This document shows, piece by piece, positions 1 through 6,798 of a DNA stretch of 11,775 nucleotides. Under the pieces are notes generated by a model, which saw only the letters and a program-made list of their open reading frames with translations, did no database searches and was not told where the DNA came from. The translations under genes and the position numbers were made by a program. Position 1 is the stretch's first letter. Each line of letters starts with the position of its first letter. Source of the stretch: Acidobacteriota bacterium (GTDB lineage: Bacteria; Acidobacteriota; Blastocatellia; Pyrinomonadales; Pyrinomonadaceae); contig JACCRD010000003.1 of assembly GCA_013813755.1 (NCBI GenBank), positions 1 to 11,775 on the forward strand. The letters run 5' to 3'.

Positions 1-938
1 TTTCTCTCTGCCAGGTAATCTGTCATTTGAGTTAAACAAAGACGGGCTTGGTTAGCAGGAAAATTATCAGTCAAAACTTTCTTCGCTTCATCGGTTATAT
101 CTTTCAATTTCAGGCGCGCCGCTTCCTGACCCTGGCTGATGACAAATGTTTTTTTTGTGTCATCAGCCGCGAAAAGTGCGACGTCTTCCGCCGTATCAAT
201 TAGGTCGTCGCTCAATTGATACGCGTCGCCGAGAAGTTCGGCAAAACGCAAAAGATGCTCTAACTTATCGTCACTCGCGCCTTCTAAAATTGCTCCGACG
301 CGAAGAGCGAGGCGCATCAGAGCTGACGTTTTTAGATTTCTGATTGATTCAAAGTTATAATCCGCGCTTTCTAAACAGTTGTTTGGAGCAGAAAAATTGT
401 CCGCGTCCGCGCCTTTTGCTAAAGCCAAATCAACCGATTGCCCGCCGAGCATTCCCGCCGCACCGACACATTCAACAATTTCAAAGTGCGCCCGCATTGC
501 CAGTTCAGGCGAATTTCGGTGATTAACAAAAACCAGTCCGTAGGCGGCATTAAGGAATCCGATAGCGACCAGCACCGATAAACCTTCGCCAAACTGCTCG
601 TGAACAGAAGTTTTTCCGCGCCGCTCGCTCGCGTTGTCCATACACGGCAAATCGTCGAAAACAAGTGAACTCGTATGGATAAATTCGACCGCTGCCGCCG
701 CCGGCATTGTATTTTCTGGTTTGCCGCCGGTGAGTTCGGCGCCCAAAAGCGTCAAAATGGGTCGCAGACGTTTGCCGCCTGAAAAAAGCGCGTATTCCAC
801 CGCTTCATTAAACTTTGTCTCAATCCGCGGCGGCGCAAGCGGCAGAAACCGGCGCAAATTATTTTCAATATTCGACTTGTGGCTTTCGAGATACTGCCAC
901 AAATTAGCGTCTAAACTTGTTTTTCTTCCTTCAGACAT
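1..938 (-). CDS. ispA: Polyprenyl (farnesyl/geranylgeranyl-type) diphosphate synthase, 3' end cut by window edge
   Basis: Trans-isoprenyl diphosphate synthase, which condenses isopentenyl diphosphate onto allylic diphosphates to make C15/C20 precursors for quinones, carotenoids or undecaprenyl synthesis. I translated 312 codons without a stop. The substrate-binding SGGKRLRP lies at residues 53-60, the first Asp-rich motif DDLPCMD at 95-101 and the second, DDLID, at 244-248; these bind the Mg-diphosphate. The last visible residues (TDYLAER) resemble the usual family C terminus, so only a few residues are missing. The four residues between the Asp pair and the third Asp of the first motif fit the bacterial short-chain FPP/GGPP type. 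The ATG overlaps the upstream stop by one base (TAATG), implying translational coupling to the small gene before it. Exact product chain length cannot be read reliably; ispA is the nearest standard symbol, and crtE/idsA-type naming is possible. Confidence 0.92.
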   Translation of the reverse strand, partial: MSEGRKTSLDANLWQYLESHKSNIENNLRRFLPLAPPRIETKFNEAVEYALFSGGKRLRPILTLLGAELTGGKPENTMPAAAAVEFIHTSSLVFDDLPCMDNASERRGKTSVHEQFGEGLSVLVAIGFLNAAYGLVFVNHRNSPELAMRAHFEIVECVGAAGMLGGQSVDLALAKGADADNFSAPNNCLESADYNFESIRNLKTSALMRLALRVGAILEGASDDKLEHLLRFAELLGDAYQLSDDLIDTAEDVALFAADDTKKTFVISQGQEAARLKLKDITDEAKKVLTDNFPANQARLCLTQMTDYLAER

Positions 939-1297
939 TATTCAAGAGTGTTTTGGTAAAACTTTTTCGCCGCCTCGGCTAATTTAATTTGAACTGTCAC
1001 GCGAAACGGATGTTTGGCGACAAAACTTGGAACTCTTTTCACTTTGGCGCCCATCTGTTCAAGATTTTGAACGAGCGCTTCATCAGAAAATTCTTCGTGA
1101 CCAAATTTTTCAGCGGCTCTCTTAAAAGCTCCGCGCAGACGGTCAAGCGCCAGCTCGCGTTCGGCGAGAGCTTTTCCACGCGACTGAAACTCACCGAGCG
1201 CGTAAAGCAAAACTTTTTCAACCGCAGCTTGATCAGAATTTGATTCAACGTTCGATTCAAAAAGATTAGGTTGATTTATTGATTGTTCCATGGTCAT
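938..1297 (-). CDS. Unrecognised small protein coupled to the prenyl synthase
   Basis: I do not recognise this family. From the ATG at 1297 it would be 119 residues; a second ATG at 1291 and an upstream TTG at 1315 are in frame, and none has a clear Shine-Dalgarno, so the start is uncertain. The first half is polar and probably helical, rich in Glu, Ala, Arg and Leu. The second half has a helix followed by a basic, possibly beta segment with GAKVKRVPSFVAKHPFRVTV, and a helical tail. No signal peptide, membrane segment or Cys pair is visible. It sits where xseB lies in many genomes (just before ispA), but the XseB pattern is absent. The coding call rests on the long open frame, the TAATG junction with the next gene and ordinary-looking composition. 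Confidence 0.7.
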   Translation of the reverse strand: MTMEQSINQPNLFESNVESNSDQAAVEKVLLYALGEFQSRGKALAERELALDRLRGAFKRAAEKFGHEEFSDEALVQNLEQMGAKVKRVPSFVAKHPFRVTVQIKLAEAAKKFYQNTLE

Positions 1298-1306
1298 TAA
1301 ATGTTT

Positions 1307-1312
1307 GATATA
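1307..1312 (-). promoter_or_regulatory. Possible -10 element close to the small gene's ATG
   Basis: TATATC, preceded by TG one base further upstream, lies nine bases before the ATG at 1297 on the minus strand. There is no convincing -35. If real, transcription would begin about three bases before the ATG. Weak evidence on its own. Confidence 0.2.
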
Positions 1313-1391
1313 CAAAAAATAACACTCGCCGATAAATTTTGATACTTCAGAAGGATTTTAGCACAATCGTTTTCGAGTTCGGTCAGAGATT

Positions 1392-1420
1392 TTGCAAGCT
1401 CTCCGGCGAGATGTTACATT
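1392..1420 (+). promoter_or_regulatory. Candidate promoter for coaBC with a very short leader
   Basis: TTGCAA (1392-1397), a 17-base spacer and TACATT (1415-1420) match the sigma70-type pattern at 4/6 and 4/6. The coaBC ATG is only 13 bases beyond the -10, which would give a leader of about 7 bases and fits the lack of a Shine-Dalgarno there. The element lies in the 136-base divergent gap to the minus-strand gene. Confidence 0.35.
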
Positions 1421-1433
1421 TTGTTTGAAAACT

Positions 1434-2690
1434 ATGTCTGAAAACAAAAAATTTCAGGTTGGACTGGGCGTTTCAGGCGGAATCGCGGCGTATAAAGCGA
1501 TTGAGGTTTTGCGTCTGTTGCAAAAAGCCGATTGCGACGTGCAAATAGCTATGACGAGGCACGCGACAGAATTCATCCAGCCGCTGACGTTTCGGGCTTT
1601 AACGGAAAATTATGTTTTAGTTGACGATTACGCGCCGGAGAATCCTGACCCGATCGCGCACATCAATTTTTCTCAAAAAATAGATTTGCTTTTAATCGTT
1701 CCGGCGACCGCCAATATTATCGCTAAATTTGCGGGCGGTATCGCCGATGATTTTCTTTCTTCAACTTATTTGGCTTCAAACGCCCCGGTTCTGCTGGCGC
1801 CCGCGATGAACACTTCGATGTGGGAACACGCGGCAACCAGGCGCAACGTCGAGCATTTAAAAAAAGACGGAGTTTTTTTCGTCGAACCGGTTGCAGGCGA
1901 ATTAGCGTGCAAAACAGTTGGCACCGGAAAGCTCGAAGATGTCGAAAATATCGTCCAGCAGGCGCTTGAAATTCTTAATTCAAAATATCAGTTTGAAAAT
2001 TCAAAGAAAGATTTAACAGGCGAGAACGTTTTGATAACCATTGGCGGAACGCGCGAGGTAATTGATCCGGTGCGTTTTATTTCGAATCATTCATCCGGCA
2101 AAATGGGTTTCGCCGTCGCCGTCGCCGCCAGAAATCGCGGCGCGGCGGTAACGATTGTGCGCGGCGTGACAAGCGTCGAACCGCCCGCCGATGTCAAAAT
2201 AATCAGCGCGATTTCGGCTGCTGAAATGCACCGCGCCGTGATGCGGGAATTATCTGACGCTACCATCTTTATCGGCGCGGCGGCGGTCGCCGATTATCGT
2301 CCGAAAAATGTCGCCAATTCAAAAATCAAAAAAACCGGACGGGATTTTCTGACTCTGGAACTAGAAAAAACAGCGGATATTTTGGCAGATGTCGCCAATT
2401 CGAAAAACGAAAAACTTCTTGTTGTCGGCTTTGCGGCTGAAACTGAAAATGTTTTGGATTACGCGCGTTCAAAAATGGAAAAGAAAAATCTCGATTTAGT
2501 AATTGCTAATGATATTACAAAAAAAGGCGCGGGATTTAACATCGATACCAACATTGCAACAATTTTGATACGCGGAAACAAGCAGGAAATCGATCTTCCT
2601 TTGATGAGCAAACGAGAAATGGCAGACAAAATATTTGACGAAGTGGTAAAATTAAGAAAAAATTTATTAACCGCGGATTTATGCCGGTAA
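1434..2690 (+). CDS. coaBC: Bifunctional phosphopantothenoylcysteine decarboxylase / phosphopantothenate-cysteine ligase
   Basis: Coenzyme A biosynthesis: the ligase half joins cysteine to 4'-phosphopantothenate using CTP, and the flavin-dependent decarboxylase half converts the product to 4'-phosphopantetheine. From the ATG the protein has 418 residues, near the usual 400-410. The CoaC domain (about 1-180) shows GVSGGIAAYKA at the N terminus, the catalytic-type His76, the PAMN motif at 123-126 and the active-loop Cys159 in GELACKTVGTGK. The CoaB domain (about 195-410) shows the nucleotide-binding IGGTRE and the SNHSSGKMG stretch, AAVADYRP at 283-290, KIKK at 297-300 and NDI near 359-361. An in-frame TTG at 1392 would add 14 residues unlike the family, so I prefer the ATG, although its Shine-Dalgarno is weak. 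The interdomain linker (about 182-192) carries a period-7 sequence described in the findings. Confidence 0.96.
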   Translation: MSENKKFQVGLGVSGGIAAYKAIEVLRLLQKADCDVQIAMTRHATEFIQPLTFRALTENYVLVDDYAPENPDPIAHINFSQKIDLLLIVPATANIIAKFAGGIADDFLSSTYLASNAPVLLAPAMNTSMWEHAATRRNVEHLKKDGVFFVEPVAGELACKTVGTGKLEDVENIVQQALEILNSKYQFENSKKDLTGENVLITIGGTREVIDPVRFISNHSSGKMGFAVAVAARNRGAAVTIVRGVTSVEPPADVKIISAISAAEMHRAVMRELSDATIFIGAAAVADYRPKNVANSKIKKTGRDFLTLELEKTADILADVANSKNEKLLVVGFAAETENVLDYARSKMEKKNLDLVIANDITKKGAGFNIDTNIATILIRGNKQEIDLPLMSKREMADKIFDEVVKLRKNLLTADLCR

Positions 2691-2721
2691 ACACGGGTAT
2701 TTTGATTTGATCTCGCTTATT

Positions 2722-2750
2722 TTGGTCATTGTATTTCTCCGCTTTAAAAT
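2722..2750 (+). promoter_or_regulatory. Candidate promoter directly before the family 4 UDG, possibly leaderless
   Basis: TTGGTC (2722-2727), a 17-base spacer and TAAAAT (2745-2750) sit in the 66-base gap after coaBC. The -10-like hexamer (5/6) ends six bases before the ATG at 2757, so the start point would fall at or next to the ATG. No Shine-Dalgarno is present (the spacer is GTTTTT), which is consistent with a leaderless mRNA. Confidence 0.35.
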
Positions 2751-2756
2751 GTTTTT

Positions 2757-3728
2757 ATGCAGAATGAGTTCTCTATTTTGGTCGAAGAATTAAACGAACA
2801 GATTCTTTATCTTAAAGAACTCGGCGTGGAAAATTTCAATGTTGATTTGCCGGAAGCGGACAGTTCAAAATTCAAGGTTCTGAGTTTAAAGTCTGACATC
2901 TCGCAGGAAAAGTTGGCGCGTTTTGTTCCGTCTGATGTTGAAATGCTTGAGGCGATTGCGACAAAACCGACAAATGCCAGTGTTGAACAAAATAAACCGC
3001 GAACAAGTATTTTAGAAGCCTCAAAATTGTCGTCTCTGCCGAAGAGAAATTCCACAATTTCAAATCTTTTAAATAACCCAAAAGAAGAACAAACAAGGGA
3101 AAATACTATGCCAGTAAAAACATCTGAAGAAATGCCGTCGCTGTTTGGCGAGATCGTGCAAACTCTGCCTGAATCAATTGAAACGATTGAAGAAATCCGT
3201 CTGGACATCGGCAACTGCACGCGCTGCACGCTTTGCGAAAGCCGTATCAAGATTGTTCACAGCGATGGAAACCGAGAAGCAAATCTAATGTTTGTCGGCG
3301 AAGCTCCAGGCGCCAACGAAGATGCCGAAGGTCGTCCGTTTGTCGGAAAAGCCGGGCAGCTTCTGAATAAGATTATCGAAAGCATCGGCTTGAAGCGCGA
3401 AGACGTTTTTATCGGCAATGTCAATCGCTGTCGCCCGCCGCAGAACCGTCAGCCGACGCCGCTCGAAGCCGCCACCTGCAAACCGTTTCTGCTTCGTGAA
3501 ATTTCCGTTGTCCGTCCAAAAGTAATTGTTGTTTTGGGTAACACAGCAACGCAGAATCTGCTTGGAACAAAGGTGGGAATCACCAAATTGCGTGGTGAAT
3601 TTCAGGATTATTTCGGCGTCAAAGTAATGCCGACTTTTCATCCGGCATATCTTTTGCGCGATCCTTCCAAAAAGCGTGAAACTTGGGAAGATATGAAAAA
3701 GGTGCGCGATTTTCTTAACCAAGCGTAA
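2757..3728 (+). CDS. udg: Family 4 (UDGa-type) Fe-S uracil-DNA glycosylase with N-terminal extension
   Basis: Removes uracil from DNA to start base-excision repair. The 323 residues split into an N-terminal extension (about 1-145; an initial helix, then a low-complexity linker) and a family 4 catalytic domain (about 146-323). The 4Fe-4S ligands are visible: Cys154, 157 and 160 in CTRCTLC, Cys225 in NVNRCRPP and Cys241 in ATCKPF; four of these five are expected to bind the cluster. Motif 1 is GEAPGANED starting at 181, followed by GRPFVGKAGQLL, and motif 2 is HPAYLLR at 295-301. Family 4 enzymes are often about 200 residues, so the extension is notable; similar extended forms occur in other bacteria. 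Four variable residues inside it are encoded by a degenerate 7-base repeat. A second, diverged copy of the catalytic domain lies downstream at 5137. The gene ends 28 bases before the M20 hydrolase. Confidence 0.93.
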   Translation: MQNEFSILVEELNEQILYLKELGVENFNVDLPEADSSKFKVLSLKSDISQEKLARFVPSDVEMLEAIATKPTNASVEQNKPRTSILEASKLSSLPKRNSTISNLLNNPKEEQTRENTMPVKTSEEMPSLFGEIVQTLPESIETIEEIRLDIGNCTRCTLCESRIKIVHSDGNREANLMFVGEAPGANEDAEGRPFVGKAGQLLNKIIESIGLKREDVFIGNVNRCRPPQNRQPTPLEAATCKPFLLREISVVRPKVIVVLGNTATQNLLGTKVGITKLRGEFQDYFGVKVMPTFHPAYLLRDPSKKRETWEDMKKVRDFLNQA

Positions 3729-3744
3729 TTTGAAGTCTAAATTT

Positions 3745-3748
3745 GGAG
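3745..3748 (+). promoter_or_regulatory. Ribosome binding site deciding the M20 start
   Basis: GGAG lies eight bases before the ATG at 3757. It selects that ATG over the in-frame TTG at 3730, and translation from 3757 begins directly with a signal peptide. Confidence 0.7.
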
Positions 3749-3756
3749 CGAATTTT

Positions 3757-5049
3757 ATGAAAAAAATACTATCCTTTTTGTTCGTGTTCTCGGTCGCCAT
3801 AATAAATGTTTTGGCAATTGATATGAGCACGGAAATCAATCGTGAAACTGAAAAGATTCTGCCAAAGGTCGTTGAATGGCGCAGACATCTGCACCAGTTC
3901 CCGGAGCTTGGCAATCGTGAATTTAAGACCGCCGCTTACATCGAAAAGCATCTGCGCGGGCTTAATCTGGAAGTCCGCACAAAAATTGCTAAAACAGGAG
4001 TTGTCGGTATTTTGAAAGGCGATCTGCCCGGACCTACAATTGGTTTGCGGGCGGATATGGACGGATTACCGGTTTCCGAGAGAGTAATTTTGCCATTCGC
4101 TTCAAAAGAAAAAACAGAATACAACGGACAAACAGTTGGCGTAATGCACGCTTGCGGACACGACACGCACGTCGCGATGCTTTTGGGAACGGCGGAAGTT
4201 TTGGCGAAAATGAAGAACAAAATTCGCGGCACGGTAGTTTTTATATTTCAGCCTGCCGAAGAAGGCGCGCCCGTCGGGGAAGAAGGCGGCGCGGCTCTGA
4301 TGGTCAAAGAAGGCGTGATGGACAGCCCGAAAATTGACGCGATCTTCGGAATACATATTGATTCAAAATCTGAAATCGGAAAAATTAAATACAAATCCGG
4401 CTCGTTTATGGCTGCCGCTGATTGGTTTACGATCAAGGTCAAAGGCAAACAAACGCACGGTTCCACACCATGGACGGGCGTTGACCCGATTGCGACGGCA
4501 AGCCAAATCATCAACGGTTTGCAAATGATTGTGTCGCGTCAATCCGAGCTGACCAAAGCTCCGGTCGTGATCACCATCGGAAAAATCAACGGCGGTGTGC
4601 GCGAAAATATTATTCCCGAAGAAATGACGATGGCGGGAACAATTCGTACGCTTGACGACGCGATGCAAAAGGACGTTCACGAAAAAATAAAGTTGACAGC
4701 GCAGAAAATAGCCGAAAGTATGGGTGCGACAGCTGAAGTTTCAATCGAAACGAAAACTCTTGTAACTTACAACACGCCCGAACTAGTCGCACAAATGCTG
4801 CCGTCGCTCGCTAAATCTGTTGGCAAGGAAAATTTAATCGAAACCGAATGGATTACAGGCGCGGAAGATTTTTCATATTTTCGCTTGAAGGCGCCAGCGT
4901 TTTTCTTCCAGGTCGGCGGAATGCCGAAAGGCAAAAACCCGAAAGACGCCGCACCGCACCACACACCCGATTTTTTCATTGACGACAGTCGGCTCGATGT
5001 CGGTATCAAAGCGTTTTGTAATATTGTTTTCGATTACCAGGCAAAATGA
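3757..5049 (+). CDS. Exported M20-family metal-dependent amidohydrolase (hippurate / N-acyl amino acid hydrolase type)
   Basis: M20D-type peptidase/amidohydrolase, predicted to cut the amide bond of an N-acyl amino acid or similar conjugate with a two-metal site. From ATG 3757 it has 430 residues. Residues 1-20 are a signal peptide (MKK, hydrophobic core, VLA before the cut), so the enzyme should act in the periplasm or outside; most characterised relatives are cytoplasmic and about 390 residues. Likely metal ligands are Cys133 and His135 in MHACGHDTH, Glu169 in QPAEEG, His200 and His402; Glu168 would be the catalytic base. LRADMDGLP (97-105), QTHGSTPW in the lid/dimer domain and GAEDFSYF near 368 are family hallmarks. 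The substrate is unknown. It is co-directional with and sits between two UDG-superfamily genes, with no obvious functional link to them. Confidence 0.93.
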   Translation: MKKILSFLFVFSVAIINVLAIDMSTEINRETEKILPKVVEWRRHLHQFPELGNREFKTAAYIEKHLRGLNLEVRTKIAKTGVVGILKGDLPGPTIGLRADMDGLPVSERVILPFASKEKTEYNGQTVGVMHACGHDTHVAMLLGTAEVLAKMKNKIRGTVVFIFQPAEEGAPVGEEGGAALMVKEGVMDSPKIDAIFGIHIDSKSEIGKIKYKSGSFMAAADWFTIKVKGKQTHGSTPWTGVDPIATASQIINGLQMIVSRQSELTKAPVVITIGKINGGVRENIIPEEMTMAGTIRTLDDAMQKDVHEKIKLTAQKIAESMGATAEVSIETKTLVTYNTPELVAQMLPSLAKSVGKENLIETEWITGAEDFSYFRLKAPAFFFQVGGMPKGKNPKDAAPHHTPDFFIDDSRLDVGIKAFCNIVFDYQAK

Positions 5050-5136
5050 ATTGAATAGAACTCAATAATATTTGTGATCGGAGAATCGGATTGATTCACG
5101 GCTTCCGCAGAAAAATTTTCATTTCTCGATTTTTTT

Positions 5137-5715
5137 ATGTCAACTTTATTTGATTTATTGCCCGCCGAGAGCGACGAAACTGTTGACAATATTAACCAGG
5201 AAATGCTGCGAAAAGGCAAAATCTTATTTCCCGAAAAGTTTTTTATTTTTGGCACTGGTAAAATAGACGCTCAAGTTATCGTTGTTGGTGAATCGCCCGG
5301 TTTGCCTGACGCCGATTCGGAAAAACCTTTTATGGGTCCGGTCGGACAGCTACTGGAAAAGATTCTCAAGGCGATCGGACTTGAGCGTGAAAAATGTTAT
5401 CTGACAAATGTCGTCAAATTTATTTCGCCGGGCGATGAAATTACTCCTGACATTTTAAAGTTTTTTATTCCCTACCTACATCGTGAAATGCTTGCGGTAA
5501 AACCGAAACTTATTATTTCTTTAGGAAACACGCCGACTAAAGCTCTGCTCAATACTAAAAAGGCGATCTCGCAAATTCGCGGCGAGTTTTATGATTACCA
5601 GGGAATAAAATTGATGCCGACCTTTAACCCGGCGTATATTTTGCGTGACCCATCGAAAAAACGCGAGATTTGGGAAGATATGAAGTTAATTAAAGAATAC
5701 CTAAACGAAAAATGA
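5137..5715 (+). CDS. UDG-superfamily paralogue lacking Fe-S cysteines and the motif 2 histidine
   Basis: A 192-residue protein with the family 4 uracil-DNA glycosylase fold signature but altered key positions. Motif 1 is GESPG at 51-55 followed by PFMGPVGQLLEKIL; Asn91 (LTNVVKF) matches the NVNRC position of the upstream UDG; motif 2 reads NPAYILR at 164-170, with Asn in place of His. None of the cluster cysteines is present: there is no CxxC near the N terminus, and NRCRPP is replaced by VKFISPG. The only Cys is 87, at a non-ligand position. Its last 46 residues match the upstream UDG at 31 positions by my count, so the two are close paralogues. The frame is intact and overlaps the next gene by ATGA, arguing against a pseudogene. 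It could be an altered glycosylase, a DNA-binding non-enzyme or a glycosylase using another catalytic mode. No Shine-Dalgarno is visible before this ATG. Confidence 0.85.
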   Translation: MSTLFDLLPAESDETVDNINQEMLRKGKILFPEKFFIFGTGKIDAQVIVVGESPGLPDADSEKPFMGPVGQLLEKILKAIGLEREKCYLTNVVKFISPGDEITPDILKFFIPYLHREMLAVKPKLIISLGNTPTKALLNTKKAISQIRGEFYDYQGIKLMPTFNPAYILRDPSKKREIWEDMKLIKEYLNEK

Positions 5716-6248
5716 AACCCGAAATCATTTCAAACAAAAAAATTTACAAGGGGAAAGTTTTTGACGTTTTCCTTTCAAAAATTCGTGAAGGCGAAGTTGA
5801 ATACGAACGCGACATAATTTCGCATCACGGCAGCGCCGTCATCGTGCCGGTTTTTGCTGATCAAACAATCGCTTTGGTAAAACAATATCGTCACGCGGCA
5901 AATAAACATCTTTTGGAGATTCCGGCAGGTTCACTCGATGAAAACGAATCGCCGGAAACGGGCGCGCATCGAGAACTTGAAGAAGAAATCGGAGTCGTTG
6001 CGGGAAAAATCGAAAAGCTTGCGGAATTTTATGTTTCTCCGGGATTTCTTGCTGAGAAAATGTTTGTTTATCTCGCCACCGATTTACGTGAAACCGTGCA
6101 AAAGCTTGAGGAAGATGAACTAATCGAAATTACGAAAATCACTTTTCCGAAAGCGTTTGAAATGATTAGAAGCGGTGAGATTGAGGATGCAAAAACAATT
6201 ATCGGTTTAATTCTCGCCGGTCCAAAGTTTGGTTTTTTTTACAAATAG
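5712..6248 (+). CDS. Nudix hydrolase, ADP-ribose pyrophosphatase type
   Basis: Hydrolyses nucleoside diphosphate linked compounds, most likely ADP-ribose to AMP and ribose 5-phosphate, in the cytoplasm. The 178 residues contain a perfect Nudix box at 73-95 (G x5 E x7 REL x EE x G V): Gly73, Glu79, Arg87-Glu88-Leu89, Glu91-Glu92, Gly94. Pro110 (FYVSPGF), about 15 residues after the box, is the position typical of ADP-ribose-cleaving members, and the N-terminal strand and loop (KGKVFDVF ... HHGSAVIVPV) also fit that subgroup. The ATG overlaps the previous stop (ATGA), so it is translationally coupled to the cysteine-free UDG paralogue. This suggests that the two proteins are made together, perhaps in nucleotide clean-up. 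Other Nudix substrates remain possible. Confidence 0.9.
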   Translation: MKPEIISNKKIYKGKVFDVFLSKIREGEVEYERDIISHHGSAVIVPVFADQTIALVKQYRHAANKHLLEIPAGSLDENESPETGAHRELEEEIGVVAGKIEKLAEFYVSPGFLAEKMFVYLATDLRETVQKLEEDELIEITKITFPKAFEMIRSGEIEDAKTIIGLILAGPKFGFFYK

Positions 6249-6259
6249 TCCATCTTTGC

Positions 6260-6288
6260 TTGACGATGAAATCTTTTTTCGGTATTCT
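6260..6288 (+). promoter_or_regulatory. Candidate promoter for rplM-rpsI
   Basis: TTGACG (6260-6265), a 17-base spacer and TATTCT (6283-6288) match the sigma70 consensus at 5/6 and 5/6. It lies in the 85-base gap after the Nudix gene and leaves a leader of about 40 bases before the rplM ATG at 6334. Confidence 0.6.
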
Positions 6289-6333
6289 TATCGTTCGCGT
6301 TTTGGCGAAAATTCACAAAAGTAAAGAGTAATT

Positions 6334-6777
6334 ATGAGCACTTATTTTCCGAGCGGAAAAGGTTTGGCGGATAACCGCAAATGGTTCGTTGTTGACGCAC
6401 AAGGCAAAACCGTCGGCAGGTTAGCAACTGAAGTTGCGCGCATGTTGTCGGGGAAAAACAATCCGGCGTGGACCCCCTTCATGGATATGGGCGATTACGT
6501 CGTAATTATCAACGCCCGGCACGTCCTATTTAAAGGTTCAAAAAACGATCAGAAAATGTATCGTTACCACACGCTTTATCCGGGCGGTCTGCGCGAAACT
6601 ACCGTTAAGGATATGTTTGAAAAGAAACCTGAGCAAATTATCGAACTTGCCGTCAAAGGTATGCTTCCGAAAACAAAATTGGGCAAAGCAATGGCTAAAA
6701 AGCTTAAAGTTTATGCTGATGCAGACCACCGCCATTCCGCACAATCGCCGGAGACGGTTGTAATCGAAACAACATAA
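6334..6777 (+). CDS. rplM: 50S ribosomal protein L13
   Basis: Early-assembling protein of the large ribosomal subunit that binds 23S rRNA. The 147 residues are close to the usual 142-150. Typical segments are the N-terminal KWFVVDAQGKTVGRLATEVA, the GDYVVIINA strand, the YRYHTLYPGGLRE loop and the MLPKTKLGKAM segment before the Lys-rich end (LKVYADADHRHSAQ). It is followed after 21 bases by rpsI, the standard bacterial pairing. An AAAGAG-like weak Shine-Dalgarno precedes the ATG. Confidence 0.98.
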   Translation: MSTYFPSGKGLADNRKWFVVDAQGKTVGRLATEVARMLSGKNNPAWTPFMDMGDYVVIINARHVLFKGSKNDQKMYRYHTLYPGGLRETTVKDMFEKKPEQIIELAVKGMLPKTKLGKAMAKKLKVYADADHRHSAQSPETVVIETT

Positions 6778-6798
6778 TTCAATTAAATTAAAAAAGAT

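Noticed and set aside
146..987. Plus-strand open frames across the prenyl synthase
   Set aside because: They are antisense shadows of the minus-strand gene, which carries the complete synthase motifs.
938..1297. Exodeoxyribonuclease VII small subunit (xseB), suggested by position next to ispA
   Set aside because: The sequence lacks the XseB pattern (FEEAL...LE.IV..LE) and is longer than the usual 70-85 residues.
3727..3747. Another heptad-repeat copy between the UDG and M20 genes
   Set aside because: Only the central unit (AGTCTAA, 3734-3740) fits well and its neighbours match 4-5 of 7 positions, so chance is a fair explanation.
5050..5136. Promoter or riboswitch before the second UDG
   Set aside because: TTGATT at 5091 has no acceptable -10 at the right distance, and no stable conserved fold is visible in the 87 bases.
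5137..5715. Pseudogene of the upstream UDG
   Set aside because: The frame is intact over its full length, most core motifs remain, and it overlaps the next gene by ATGA; loss is confined to particular functional residues.
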